A stretch of 62,963 nucleotides of DNA from Bradyrhizobium hipponense (GTDB lineage: Bacteria; Pseudomonadota; Alphaproteobacteria; Rhizobiales; Xanthobacteraceae), in NCBI RefSeq assembly GCF_008123965.1, contig NZ_VSTH01000143.1, positions 1 through 62,963 of the forward strand. The letters are read 5' to 3'. How positions within the stretch are numbered: the stretch's first letter is position 1; each line of letters starts with the position of its first letter. A program made the translations under genes and the position numbers. The notes beneath the pieces were generated by a model. It saw only the letters and a program-made list of their open reading frames with translations, was not told the DNA's origin and searched no databases. This document shows, one piece after another, positions 7,886 to 17,265 of the stretch.

Positions 7886-10800
7886 CTATCGCCGCGCAAG
7901 AGTGCAACCGCTCGACAGCTGCCGCGTCGTGCCGGTCGAGCCGTCGCTCGACTGCGAGGGGAATTCTTCGAACGGCGAGTTCTGCTTGCCGGTGTTGAAC
8001 TCGAAGATCTTTCGGAACAGGCCCGGCGCCATCGCCGAGATCGGGTTGACGCGCATCACCGGCGCGGCGGGCGTGCCGACGACCTCATAGGTCACGCCGA
8101 TCAATCCCTCATTGTTGCCACCGCCGAGGAAGATGCCGAACAGCGGGATCTGGCCGAAGATGTTGTTGACGCCATACATCGGCACGAAGGTACCGCTCAT
8201 GCACACCTGGTTGCCGGGATAATCGATCGAGCCCTCGATGGTGCCGCCGATCATCGGTCCCTTGATGACGCCGTCGCGGATCGTGAGCGCGCCGTTCTGC
8301 CGCGTGAACTCGGCGCGCAGCGCCGTGAAGGACACGCCACTCTGCGCGCCGTTGGGACCGCCCGCCGCAACGCGATCGAGCTGATCCATTCCCTTCACCG
8401 TGAAGTCGCGCACATTGATCAAGCCTTCCCTGGACACAGGCTCTGACGTCGGCGGCTCCATCGCCACCACCAGCTGGCCGCCAAAGACCTTGTTGGTGGT
8501 GTCGGTGAAGCGCAGCAGCGCGCCGGCATCATTGGTCTGGAGATAGATCACTTCGCGGGCGCCCTGTGCGCGGCCGCCGCGCAAGTCGGCCGCCACCGGC
8601 ACCGGCGTGTTGCCGCCGATCTTGCCGCTCAGTGTGAAGGCCTTGATGGCGCCGTTGCGCTTCGACATCTTGGCTTCGACGCTGCGCATCGCTTCGCCGT
8701 TGAAGCCGGCGACTGCGCCGAGCTTCACGTCGATGTCGAAATCGACGTTCTTCAGCTTGCTCTTGCCGTCGTCCTTGGAATTGCCTGAGATCGCGGACTT
8801 CAGGAAACCGCGGCCGTCGAACACGTCGCCGCGCATGGTGCCGCGCACCACGCCGTCGGTGCCACGCTCCACTTTCAACGACGCCTTGTCGCCGTCGGAC
8901 GGCGAGTAGGTCGGGAAGTTTGCGTTCACGAGGTCGCCATTCGGGTCGACCTCCAGCGAGCCCTTGATCGAGGCGCCGCCGCCTTCGATGACGATATCCT
9001 CGAAGCGCGTCGACTGCGCCGTCGGCACCACCTTGAAGCTGGCCTTGCCCGATTTACCCGGCAGCTTGACCCAGCCGGGAAGGATATTGTCGAGCTTGAC
9101 CGAGGTCAGGTCGGCCTCGACGCCGAGTTTGGTGGTCTGGTCGGCGCCGCCGGCGATCTTGCCCGATAGCTTGATCGGCAACGAGCCGCTGACGGCAGGG
9201 CTCAGATCGAACCCGAGGCGCGCGCGGCTAGCATCGTCCAGCGTCGCCTGCAATCTGACATCCGCGTCGCCCTCGGTCGGCTTGCGATAATCGAGCGCGG
9301 CCGCCTGCCCGTTGATCTTGACGTCGCCCTTGACCTGATAGCCCTGGTTGTTGGCGACGATCTTGAGGGTGTTGGCTTCCAGCTTCTGGTTCATCACCAG
9401 CTTGTCGGCGGCAAAGCCGTTGAGGTCCGCGCTGACGGTGTAGCTGGTGTCGGCCTTGGTCAGTTCGCCCTTGACCGGCAGGCCGAGCTGGATGTTCGCC
9501 GAGAACGTCCCCTTGCTGGTGTTGGGATCGACGAAGGTCGCCGACAGGTCGCTCAGGCGATCATTGGACAGAATCTCGGCCGCCGCCGCGACCGGTCCGT
9601 CAGCGCGGAATTTGCTCCGCGACGGCGAGGGTTTTGGCGCCATGTCGGGCACCTCGAAGATGAAATCGGAGATCGTGATCTTGCGGCCCGCGGGCGTATC
9701 GGCAATGCCCTGCCCGATATTCACGGTCGCGGTACGCCCGGTCACATGGGCCTTCAAATCGGCGTCGTGCACCACCGGCATCCCGTCGACGGGACGGACC
9801 GCGACGCCACTCGCCACGATGTTGACCGACAGGCCGTCGTCGGGAATGGGCGGGCCCTTGCGCGGCAGGTTCTTCGTCGGCGAATTGACGCCGATCTCGA
9901 TGCGCTGGAGCGTGCCGCGCTCGATCCGCTCGATCACCCATTCGCGCAGCTCGGGAACGACGAGCGTCGGCCACATCCGCTTCAGTGCGGAGGCCGACAT
10001 CGGCGTTCCCGCAAAGCCCAGCGTCAGCCGCGGCTCGCCGGAATAGTCGATCGCGCCGGTGCCGGCGACGCCGATCTCACCATTGGATATATCGGCCTGC
10101 GTCAGCAGCAGCCGCTTGTGGTCGGTGTCGAAGCGGAAGCCGATTGCGATGCGGTTGAAGACGAGCGGCGGCTCGTTGTCGATGCCGCCGAGGAGGATGG
10201 AGCCGCCGCTGAAGCCGAGCTGCCAATCGTTGATGTTGCCGTTCGGCGGTTCGAGATGCGCGAGCAGCGTGACCCGGTTGGCACCCGAGAGGATCTTAAA
10301 GGGGGCAATCAGCACACGCCGGCTCGAATCCCATTCGACATTGATCTCGGCCGAGTCGATCGCCATCGGATAGTCGGGCGTGTCGGTGTCGATGATGTTG
10401 CCGGAGCCGACCGCGATCTTGCCGCGGAAGAAGGTCGGCACGCCATCACGGCCGAGCTCGCCCTTGAGCTCGCCCGTCAGAGGCAGGTCGGCCGTGTAGG
10501 TGAGGTCTTTCACCCGCAAGGCCAGGAGAATGTTGGACGTCGAGACCTTGTCGGCGCGGATGTCGACCGAGCGCACGCCGTTCTCGGTGGGACCGATCGT
10601 GGCGCGCAGCGACCACGGATGCGCCCCCTCTTCGCCGAGGCTGAGGGTCACGCCGCCGCGGCTCGGCCGGCGCAGGCTGAGGCTGATGTTCTCGAACGTC
10701 CATTTGCCGCCGCGCTGCTGATCGTCGACGATCAGATTGCCGTTCTTCAGACCGATCTCGTTGAGGTTCTGGCCATCGAGGCCGGTCATGCTCAAACTGT

Positions 10801-11599
10801 CGAGCCAGTCGAGGCCTTGAAGGATTCCGCTCTGCGCGGCGGTCTGTGGGGCGGCTTGGGATGCGTCCGGGCTCGCAGGCGCGGTCGCGAAAGGCGGCGG
10901 CGGAACCCCATTACGCGGGAATGTCGGTGGCAGGCCCGCGTCCTTCTTGGACGCGACGCCGGTCGCGAGCGGCTTTGCAGTGTCGCCGGCCGAGACCGTG
11001 ACGGTCCCGTCGGGCGCGATCCGAATCGCAAGCTCGGCATCGACGAGATTGAGACTTTCGGCGCGCAGGTGACCCATCAGGAGCCCCGCACCCGACAGCT
11101 TCACCTCCGCCTTCGGCGCGCTGGCGACAATGGCATGATCGTGGTCACGGACGATGATGTCGCGGATGCGCACGGCGATCCGGATCCGCCCGGCACGTTC
11201 GATCTGGGTGCCGCCGACCTCGACGGTGTTGCCGTGGCCGATATTGTCCTCGATCGCCGCTGCCAGCCAGGGCGTCGCGATGTCGAGGTTGATGGGACCG
11301 GCACCAAGCCGCCACCACAGCGCCCCGAAACAGCCGACAAAGATGACAACGAGGGCACTGATGACGACAACCAGGCGTTTGAGCCAGCGGTCAGCCGCGA
11401 GCCACCGCCGAAACGATCCAAAGCCGTCACCGAAGCGATGGATGCCCGAATTGGAACGGGACAAGAGCCGGCGCGCCCGATGGCCCGCCGCCGCTTCCTG
11501 ATCCGCATCCCAGTCGGCTTCCCATTCCGGCGGCTCTTGTCCGCCCCCGCGCCGATCGAAATCGCGATTATGATCCTGGGGCGACGTATTCCTTGCCAT
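7886..11599 (-). CDS. Large AsmA-like membrane-anchored protein (DUF3971/YhdP type)
   Basis: A 1237-aa protein: a hydrophilic N-terminal tail of about 75 residues, one membrane segment (LVVVISALVVIFVGCFGALWW), then a very long beta-rich periplasmic region and a C-terminal AsmA-like part (GGTIEGSIDYPGNQVCMSGTFVPMYGVNNIFG). This matches the AsmA/YhdP superfamily, long bridge-like proteins thought to carry phospholipid between inner and outer membranes. I prefer the ATG at 11599 (MARNTSPQDHN) to an earlier one at 11722, because it has a GAGAGG element close upstream. It is divergent from the peroxiredoxin gene. The transport role is inference from the family. Confidence 0.85.
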   Translation of the reverse strand: MARNTSPQDHNRDFDRRGGGQEPPEWEADWDADQEAAAGHRARRLLSRSNSGIHRFGDGFGSFRRWLAADRWLKRLVVVISALVVIFVGCFGALWWRLGAGPINLDIATPWLAAAIEDNIGHGNTVEVGGTQIERAGRIRIAVRIRDIIVRDHDHAIVASAPKAEVKLSGAGLLMGHLRAESLNLVDAELAIRIAPDGTVTVSAGDTAKPLATGVASKKDAGLPPTFPRNGVPPPPFATAPASPDASQAAPQTAAQSGILQGLDWLDSLSMTGLDGQNLNEIGLKNGNLIVDDQQRGGKWTFENISLSLRRPSRGGVTLSLGEEGAHPWSLRATIGPTENGVRSVDIRADKVSTSNILLALRVKDLTYTADLPLTGELKGELGRDGVPTFFRGKIAVGSGNIIDTDTPDYPMAIDSAEINVEWDSSRRVLIAPFKILSGANRVTLLAHLEPPNGNINDWQLGFSGGSILLGGIDNEPPLVFNRIAIGFRFDTDHKRLLLTQADISNGEIGVAGTGAIDYSGEPRLTLGFAGTPMSASALKRMWPTLVVPELREWVIERIERGTLQRIEIGVNSPTKNLPRKGPPIPDDGLSVNIVASGVAVRPVDGMPVVHDADLKAHVTGRTATVNIGQGIADTPAGRKITISDFIFEVPDMAPKPSPSRSKFRADGPVAAAAEILSNDRLSDLSATFVDPNTSKGTFSANIQLGLPVKGELTKADTSYTVSADLNGFAADKLVMNQKLEANTLKIVANNQGYQVKGDVKINGQAAALDYRKPTEGDADVRLQATLDDASRARLGFDLSPAVSGSLPIKLSGKIAGGADQTTKLGVEADLTSVKLDNILPGWVKLPGKSGKASFKVVPTAQSTRFEDIVIEGGGASIKGSLEVDPNGDLVNANFPTYSPSDGDKASLKVERGTDGVVRGTMRGDVFDGRGFLKSAISGNSKDDGKSKLKNVDFDIDVKLGAVAGFNGEAMRSVEAKMSKRNGAIKAFTLSGKIGGNTPVPVAADLRGGRAQGAREVIYLQTNDAGALLRFTDTTNKVFGGQLVVAMEPPTSEPVSREGLINVRDFTVKGMDQLDRVAAGGPNGAQSGVSFTALRAEFTRQNGALTIRDGVIKGPMIGGTIEGSIDYPGNQVCMSGTFVPMYGVNNIFGQIPLFGIFLGGGNNEGLIGVTYEVVGTPAAPVMRVNPISAMAPGLFRKIFEFNTGKQNSPFEEFPSQSSDGSTGTTRQLSSGCTLARR

Positions 11600-11890
11600 T
11601 GCCTCTCGATACAGGCGCCCGTCATAGGATTGAGCGCCGCCGGGACCGCAGCCGTCGGCGGGGATCGATGCTCCCCGGCCCGGCATTGCCGCCATACCTC
11701 GAATGTTCCTGCTGTTGGTCATTTCGCCCCGGCAGCGCGTTCAACGAGCAGTGGGGTGTTGCGTGGAAATCCTTGTAACCATACTCCGGCGTCGCCAGAC
11801 TTGCCCAGCCAAGGGCCTGAATCCGGCTGACCGGACGAGAGCTGCAATACCGCTTTGGTTGACCCGCCGAAAGCGACGAAAGGAAGGCGT

Positions 11891-12580
11891 ATGTCCAAGA
11901 AATCCCGAAAGAAATCGTTCAAAACGCCCTCCGGCAGTCCGACAACTAGAAAGAAGGCCCCGACAACGCGGGCATCGACTCAAACAAAGTCCGCGAAAAC
12001 ACAGCGGATGCCGGCAAGCAAATCAACCAGGACAATGGCAAAAGCAGCATCGCATAAGGCCGCATCGAAACAGTTAAATTCTTCCGAATCGGCCTCCTCG
12101 CCCGCGGCGTCGAAATCCGCCCTGGCCGAGGGCCGCAAGGCTCCGGCCTTCCGCCTGCGCCGCGACGGCGGCGACGTGGTCACGCTGGCGGATTATGCCG
12201 GCCGGAAGGTCGTACTGTTCTTTTATCCCCGCGCCGACACGCCCGGCTGCACCAGGGAAGCCATCGACTTCACGCGGCTGGCGGACGCTTTCGCCGCCGC
12301 CGGTACTGCCGTGCTCGGCATCTCCGCGGATCCGTTAAAGGCGCAGGAGAAGTTCCGCGACAAGCATAGTCTCGGTATCCCCCTGATCTCGGATGAGACA
12401 CATGAGATGCTGGAGGCGTACGGCGCCTGGGGCGAAAAATCCATGTATGGGAAGACCTTCGTCGGGATTCTTCGCACCACGGTGCTGGTCGGCGCCGACG
12501 GCAAGGTGGCCAAGGTCTGGCGCAACGTTCGCGTCGACGGCCACGCCGACGAGGTGCTGGCGGCGGCAAGAAGTCTTTAA
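11891..12580 (+). CDS. bcp: Bcp/PrxQ-type peroxiredoxin with Lys/Ser-rich N-terminal extension
   Basis: A 229-aa protein whose last 150 residues form a thioredoxin-fold peroxidase that reduces hydroperoxides. The peroxidatic cysteine is Cys120 in DTPGCTREAIDFT. The resolving Cys found five residues later in classical Bcp is Ile here, so this is a one-Cys type needing an external thiol. The first 75 residues are rich in Lys, Ser, Thr and Ala (MSKKSRKKSFKTPSG), lack a signal-peptide core and look disordered, histone-tail-like. The ATG at 11891 is preceded by an AGGAAGG ribosome site. Nucleic-acid binding by the tail is only a guess. Confidence 0.9.
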   Translation: MSKKSRKKSFKTPSGSPTTRKKAPTTRASTQTKSAKTQRMPASKSTRTMAKAASHKAASKQLNSSESASSPAASKSALAEGRKAPAFRLRRDGGDVVTLADYAGRKVVLFFYPRADTPGCTREAIDFTRLADAFAAAGTAVLGISADPLKAQEKFRDKHSLGIPLISDETHEMLEAYGAWGEKSMYGKTFVGILRTTVLVGADGKVAKVWRNVRVDGHADEVLAAARSL

Positions 12581-12691
12581 CCAGCTCTTTAAGTTTGAGT
12601 GTTCCCATTTCCGGAAAATTAACCATGACCGGCCCAGATTGCTGCGGCAATTAAGGCCGTACGGACTCATCCGACCGGCGCGGGAGTGCCG

Positions 12692-14059
12692 ATGTCGAAA
12701 AGTCCTGCCCAATATTCGCAGTACCCCCAACATCATTCCCACGATCACGGACGGGCCTTCCACCGGCGTCCTGCCGCCACTGCGGTAGCCGTCGCTGCAC
12801 CCCTTCCCGCGACCGACGACGCCTACACCATCGTCCATGCCGGCAAGCAGGTCCGCTTCGGACCCGTGGTGTTCTGGATCGTGGTCGGCACTGTGGTGCT
12901 GCTCGGGCTCTGGTCGGCGGCGACCGCCACCTATTTCGCCTTCCGCGACGACGTCCTGACCCGGCTGATCGCCCGCCAGGCCGAGATGCAATACGCCTAT
13001 GAGGATCGCATCGCGGAGCTGCGCGCCAAGGTCGACCGCACCACCAGCCGGCAGCTGCTCGACCAGGAGCAATTCGACCAGAAGCTCGATCAGATCATGA
13101 AGCGCCAGACGGCGCTGGAGTCCCGGGCCACGGCGCTTGGCGCCATGCCCGACGTGACCGGATCCATCCCCCGTTCGGCGCCGCAGCGCGGCGATGCGAG
13201 CCAGAGCACGACGCTGGGTACGCCAAAGCCGTCGCCGATCAGCGACACTGTGATCTTCGTAGCTCCGCCCGATCGCGAAGCGCGCCTTGAATCGCGAGCT
13301 CCGGCCGTCGCGGCCCTACCGGTCAATCAATTCGCCAAGAACCAGGGTTTCGACAACGTCCTGGTCCGGCTCCAAACCGCGCTTGATCAGGTCGAGCGGC
13401 GCCAGATGGCGGCGCTTAGCGCCGTTGAGGAAGGCATGGATTCTCGCATGCGCCGAATGCGTGGCGTCGTCAGCGATCTCGGCCTCAACCTAGCCAACCT
13501 CGAATCCGCCGTGCCGCGCACGGCTATGGGCGGCCCGTTCGTACCGGTCAAACTGACTGCCAGTTCTGGACCGTTCGAGAAACAGCTCTCTCGCATCAAC
13601 GTCACCCGCGCCGAGATGGACCGGCTCAACCGTACGCTCGCGCTGGTGCCCTATCGCAAGCCCGTCATCGGCGAGGTCGAGTTCACCTCGGGCTTCGGCG
13701 TACGCAGCGACCCCTTCCTCGGGCGGCCGGCAATGCATACCGGCCTCGACTTCCGTGCGGCCACCGGCGATCCCGTTCGCGTCACAGCCAACGGCAAGGT
13801 GGTGTCGGCCGGCTGGTCCGGCGGCTACGGCCGCATGATCGAGGTCGACCACGGCAATGGACTTGCCACCCGCTACGGCCATCTCTCCGAGATCAACGTC
13901 AAGGTCGGCGAGATCGTGAAGATCGGCCAGGTGGTCGGTCTCGTCGGTTCGACCGGGCGTTCGACCGGCCCGCATCTGCACTATGAGACCCGCATCGACG
14001 GCGAAGCGGTCGATCCGCAGAAGTTCCTGCGCGCCGGCGTGCGCCTGAGCGCGGGGTAG
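12692..14059 (+). CDS. M23-family (LytM) peptidoglycan endopeptidase
   Basis: A 455-aa protein with a cytoplasmic N-terminus of about 55 residues, a membrane segment (VVFWIVVGTVVLLGLWSAA), a coiled-coil stretch (about 90-140), a linker and a C-terminal LytM domain. The zinc/catalytic motifs are intact: HTGLDF, RYGHLS and GPHLHYE, so it should be an active endopeptidase cleaving peptidoglycan cross-links rather than an EnvC-like activator. The ATG at 12692 has GGAG five bases upstream; a GTG two codons earlier is also possible. Likely acts in envelope growth or cell division. Confidence 0.92.
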   Translation: MSKSPAQYSQYPQHHSHDHGRAFHRRPAATAVAVAAPLPATDDAYTIVHAGKQVRFGPVVFWIVVGTVVLLGLWSAATATYFAFRDDVLTRLIARQAEMQYAYEDRIAELRAKVDRTTSRQLLDQEQFDQKLDQIMKRQTALESRATALGAMPDVTGSIPRSAPQRGDASQSTTLGTPKPSPISDTVIFVAPPDREARLESRAPAVAALPVNQFAKNQGFDNVLVRLQTALDQVERRQMAALSAVEEGMDSRMRRMRGVVSDLGLNLANLESAVPRTAMGGPFVPVKLTASSGPFEKQLSRINVTRAEMDRLNRTLALVPYRKPVIGEVEFTSGFGVRSDPFLGRPAMHTGLDFRAATGDPVRVTANGKVVSAGWSGGYGRMIEVDHGNGLATRYGHLSEINVKVGEIVKIGQVVGLVGSTGRSTGPHLHYETRIDGEAVDPQKFLRAGVRLSAG

Positions 14060-14107
14060 TGCCGCGACTCGAACCTTGCTTGTTGCACCAGTTGCCCGAA
14101 TTCGAAC

Positions 14108-15019
14108 CTATGCCACGCGCCGCGACAGCCGCAGCGCGCGCCCGTCGATCACGAGCAAGGCGCTGCCGATGACGATTGCGCCTGCGATCTCGCACATCGA
14201 GATCGGCTCACCGAGCACCAGCCAACCCAGTAGAATGGCGGTGACGGGAATGAGGAGCGTCACCAGCATGACATTGGTCGCGCCCGAGCGCTGCAGGATC
14301 TGAAAGAACACGATGTAGGCGAGTGCGGTCGACAGGCCGGCAAGGCCGAGCACCGCGAGCCAGGTCGTCGGGCCGGGCATCGCCAAGTGCCATGGCTGTT
14401 CCATCGCAGCGGCGACGATCGCCATCATGAGTGTCGAGGCCATCAGTTGAAACGTTGCCGTGCCCAATGGGGCTGCGCCCTTCAGCAATCGCCGCGCCGC
14501 CAGCGCTGCAAAGCCATAGCTAAGCGCCCCGCCGAGACAGAGCAGAATGCCGAGCCCCTGCCCCGTACTTGCCTCCACGCCCCATCCTCTCAGAATGATC
14601 ACGCCAACCAGCCCCAACGCCACGCCGGCCAGGCGCCGCATCTGCAACGTCTCCTCTCCCGCGGCCGCCATCACGATCACCGTGAACAGTGGCGTGGTGG
14701 CATTCAGGATCGACGCCAATCCGCTCGGGATAAAAGTCTGGCCGATCGCGATCAGCGAGAACGGAATCACATTGTTGAGCAATCCAATCGTGAAGAATGG
14801 TCTCCAGCCGATCAGGCCCTTGGGAAAGCTGATGCCCCGGATACGGAGCAGCGGCAGCAGAATGGCCGCGCCAAGCGCGACGCGCAGAAACACCAGCGTC
14901 AGCGGCGGCAATTCCCGTAAGCCCGCGCCGTTGAAGAAGAACGAGCCGCCCCAGAGGATCGAGAGCACCACGAGCAGCGACCAGTCTCGCGCGTCGATCC
15001 GGTTGTCGTTGTGGGGCAT
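14108..15019 (-). CDS. EamA-family DMT transporter
   Basis: A 303-aa protein with ten hydrophobic segments arranged as two EamA repeats (about residues 10-140 and 150-290), each with the RVALGAA or PVTAILLGWLVLGEP type motif of drug/metabolite exporters. The start at 15019 (MPHNDNRIDARDW) is chosen because upstream in-frame residues are not membrane-protein-like and the TM1 motif begins soon after. It lies last in the minus-strand run behind the dehydrogenase gene, but a 123-base gap separates them. Substrate unknown. Confidence 0.88.
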   Translation of the reverse strand: MPHNDNRIDARDWSLLVVLSILWGGSFFFNGAGLRELPPLTLVFLRVALGAAILLPLLRIRGISFPKGLIGWRPFFTIGLLNNVIPFSLIAIGQTFIPSGLASILNATTPLFTVIVMAAAGEETLQMRRLAGVALGLVGVIILRGWGVEASTGQGLGILLCLGGALSYGFAALAARRLLKGAAPLGTATFQLMASTLMMAIVAAAMEQPWHLAMPGPTTWLAVLGLAGLSTALAYIVFFQILQRSGATNVMLVTLLIPVTAILLGWLVLGEPISMCEIAGAIVIGSALLVIDGRALRLSRRVA

Positions 15020-15142
15020 CGCGTCCAAAGTCCGGTCAGACCTACCGCCTAGGAAAGTTCGGCAGGAAAGGCCACCCGTTTCCGATGAGTCTTTCGGGGT
15101 CTCACACTCGGACGACAACACCGCCCGACATCGCCGCGCCCG

Positions 15143-16024
15143 CTAGGAAGGCTTCTTTGGCTGCGACACCAGCTCGATCATCTTGCCTTCGTCGTCGTCA
15201 GGCATCGTGGCCCTGGCGCGATCGTAGGCCTCGACCGCAGCACTCGAGACGAGCGGCTTGTCGGCCAGCAGGCTCTCCGCGAGCTTCACGGCGTAGGCGG
15301 CATCCTTGTGCCGCAGCGCGGCCGTGAATGTCGCGCCGGTGAAATCCCTTGCCACCATACGCCTGGAGTGACGCTGCACCTGGGGGCTGGCGGCAACGCC
15401 TGACAGAATCGACTCCAGCACCAGGTTCATGTCGAGGCCGGCCTGCTCGGCGATCGCGAGCCCTTCGGCGAGACCGGCGATCTGGATCGCGCCCATCAGA
15501 TTGTTGATGAGCTTGTAGACCGTGCCGGAGCCGACCGCGCCGAAATGGCGGATGGTCGAGCCGATCGGTTCGAGATAGGGCCGCGCGCGCTCGAGATCGG
15601 CCGCGTCAGCGCCAGCCAGCAGCGTCAGCTTTCCGCTAGCGGCCGCATCCGGCAATCCCATCACCGGGCAGTCGATGTAGATGAGGCCGCGCGCGTTGAG
15701 CTCGCGACCCATCTCGCGCGCATGATCATAAGAAACTGTGGAGCATTCGATCGCGATGGTGCCGGCCTTTGCCGTCTTGGCCGCGCCCTTGAGGCCGAGC
15801 CAGACGGTGCGCGAAGCCTCGTCATCCGCGACCATGGTCACCACGGCGTCGGCATCGATCGCGGCGTCCTCCGGCGAGGTCGCCCAAAGCGCGCCGCGCG
15901 CGATCAGGTCTTCCGCTTTGGCCTTGCTGCGATTCCACAGCGTTACCGTGAAGCCGGCATCGAGATAGCGGCCGGCCATGCCATGGCCCATCCGTCCAAG
16001 CCCGATGAAGGCGACGCGAGTCAT
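15143..16024 (-). CDS. NAD(P)-dependent 3-hydroxyacid dehydrogenase (HIBADH family)
   Basis: A 293-aa beta-hydroxyacid dehydrogenase. The N-terminal Rossmann motif is VAFIGLGRMGHGMAGRYLDAG; the substrate-binding segment is DCPVMGLPDAAASGKLTLLAGAD; the catalytic lysine segment is GSGTVYKLINNLM (Lys in KLINN). These fit the 3-hydroxyisobutyrate / tartronate semialdehyde reductase family, which oxidises small 3-hydroxyacids. Its ATG lies two bases beyond the prfB stop, so the two are probably translated from one mRNA. The true substrate cannot be told from these motifs. Confidence 0.9.
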   Translation of the reverse strand: MTRVAFIGLGRMGHGMAGRYLDAGFTVTLWNRSKAKAEDLIARGALWATSPEDAAIDADAVVTMVADDEASRTVWLGLKGAAKTAKAGTIAIECSTVSYDHAREMGRELNARGLIYIDCPVMGLPDAAASGKLTLLAGADAADLERARPYLEPIGSTIRHFGAVGSGTVYKLINNLMGAIQIAGLAEGLAIAEQAGLDMNLVLESILSGVAASPQVQRHSRRMVARDFTGATFTAALRHKDAAYAVKLAESLLADKPLVSSAAVEAYDRARATMPDDDEGKMIELVSQPKKPS

Positions 16025-16025
16025 G

Positions 16026-17157
16026 CTAGTCCACGTCCTCGATCTCGCCGGTGGCGGTGCCGAACGCGCGCTGCGCCAGCGTCGCGGCCATGAAATCATC
16101 GAGCTCGCCGTTAAGCACGCCCGATGTGTCCGAGGTCTGCACGCCCGTGCGCAGGTCCTTCACCATCTGGTAGGGCTGGAGCACATAGGAGCGGATCTGG
16201 TGGCCCCAGCCGATATCGGTCTTGGCGGCCTGGTCGGCGGCGGCTTTCTCCTCACGCCTCTTCAGCTCCATCTGGTAGAGCCGCGCGCGCAGCATGTCCC
16301 AGGCCTGCGCCCGGTTCTTGTGCTGGGAGCGGCCGGCCTGGCAGACCACCGCGACGCCAGTCGGGATATGCGTCAGCCGCACCGCCGACTCGGTTTTGTT
16401 GACGTGCTGGCCGCCGGCGCCGCCCGAGCGCATGGTGTCGGTGCGGACGTCGGATTCCTTGATGTCGATCTTGATGCTGTCGTCGATGACCGGAAACACG
16501 GCGACCGACGAGAACGAGGTGTGCCGCCGCGCGTTGGAATCGAACGGCGAGATCCGCACCAGGCGATGCACGCCGGCCTCGGTCTTGAGCCAGCCATAGG
16601 CGTTGCGGCCGGAGACCTGGATGGTTGCGGACTTGATGCCGGCCTCTTCGCCGTCGGACTCCTCCATGACCTCGACTTTGAAGCCATGGGTCTCGGCCCA
16701 GCGCGTGTACATGCGGAGCAGCATCTGCGCCCAGTCCTGGCTCTCGGTGCCGCCGGCGCCGGCATGGACTTCGAGATAGGAATCGAAACTATCGGCCTCG
16801 CCCGACAACAGCGCCTCGAGCTCGCGCCTTGCCACTTCCTTCTTAAGGACTTTCAGTGCGGCTTCGGCCTCGGCCACGACGCCTGCATCGCCTTCGGCTT
16901 CGCCGAGCTCGATCATGCCGATGTCGTCCTCGAGCTCCTGCTCGACTTTGCCGATGCCCGAGAGCGAATCCTCCAGCGAGGTTCGCTCCTGCATCAGCTT
17001 CTGGGCCTTCTGGGGATCGTTCCAGAGGTTGGGATCTTCTGCGAGCTTGTTCAGCTCAGCGAGGCGCGCCGTCGATTTCTCGACGTCAAAGATGCCTCCT
17101 CAGCAGCCCGACTGACTGCTTGATCTCTTCTACCAACCGTTCGATTTCGGCGCGCAT
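16026..17157 (-). CDS. prfB: Peptide chain release factor 2, made by programmed +1 frameshift
   Basis: RF2 ends translation at UGA and UAA codons. The gene is in two frames: 23 codons from the ATG at 17157 (MRAEIERLVEEIKQS...) end in a TGA at 17086-17088; the rest (353 aa) continues from GAC at 17087 in the +1 frame. The product is 376 aa. The GGQ motif that triggers peptide release is at about residues 248-250 in GGAGGQHVNKTESAVR. Automatic annotation tends to truncate this gene at an internal Met. It lies downstream of mrcA and just before the dehydrogenase gene. Confidence 0.97.
17085..17100 (-). promoter_or_regulatory. prfB recoding site (AGGAGG ... CTT TGA C)
   Basis: On the minus strand an internal Shine-Dalgarno AGGAGG (17095-17100) is followed by CAT, then the slip codon CTT and the in-frame stop TGA with C after it. 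This is the canonical RF2 autoregulatory slip site: scarce RF2 leaves the ribosome paused at UGA, the CTT-decoding tRNA slips +1 and full-length RF2 is made. Confidence 0.96.
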
Positions 17158-17265
17158 ATCGTTCTCTGGTCTCGCGGAATTGTTCCCGCGTCTAAGTGCA
17201 ACGCCGATGTAGCGGCGGCGGCTGCAAAGCGCAACCGCCCGCCACCCAAACGCCGGGGTTATTCG

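Noticed and set aside
9746..11830. 694-codon plus-strand frame over the AsmA-like gene
   Set aside because: Arg/His-rich shadow; the minus-strand protein has a membrane anchor and family features.
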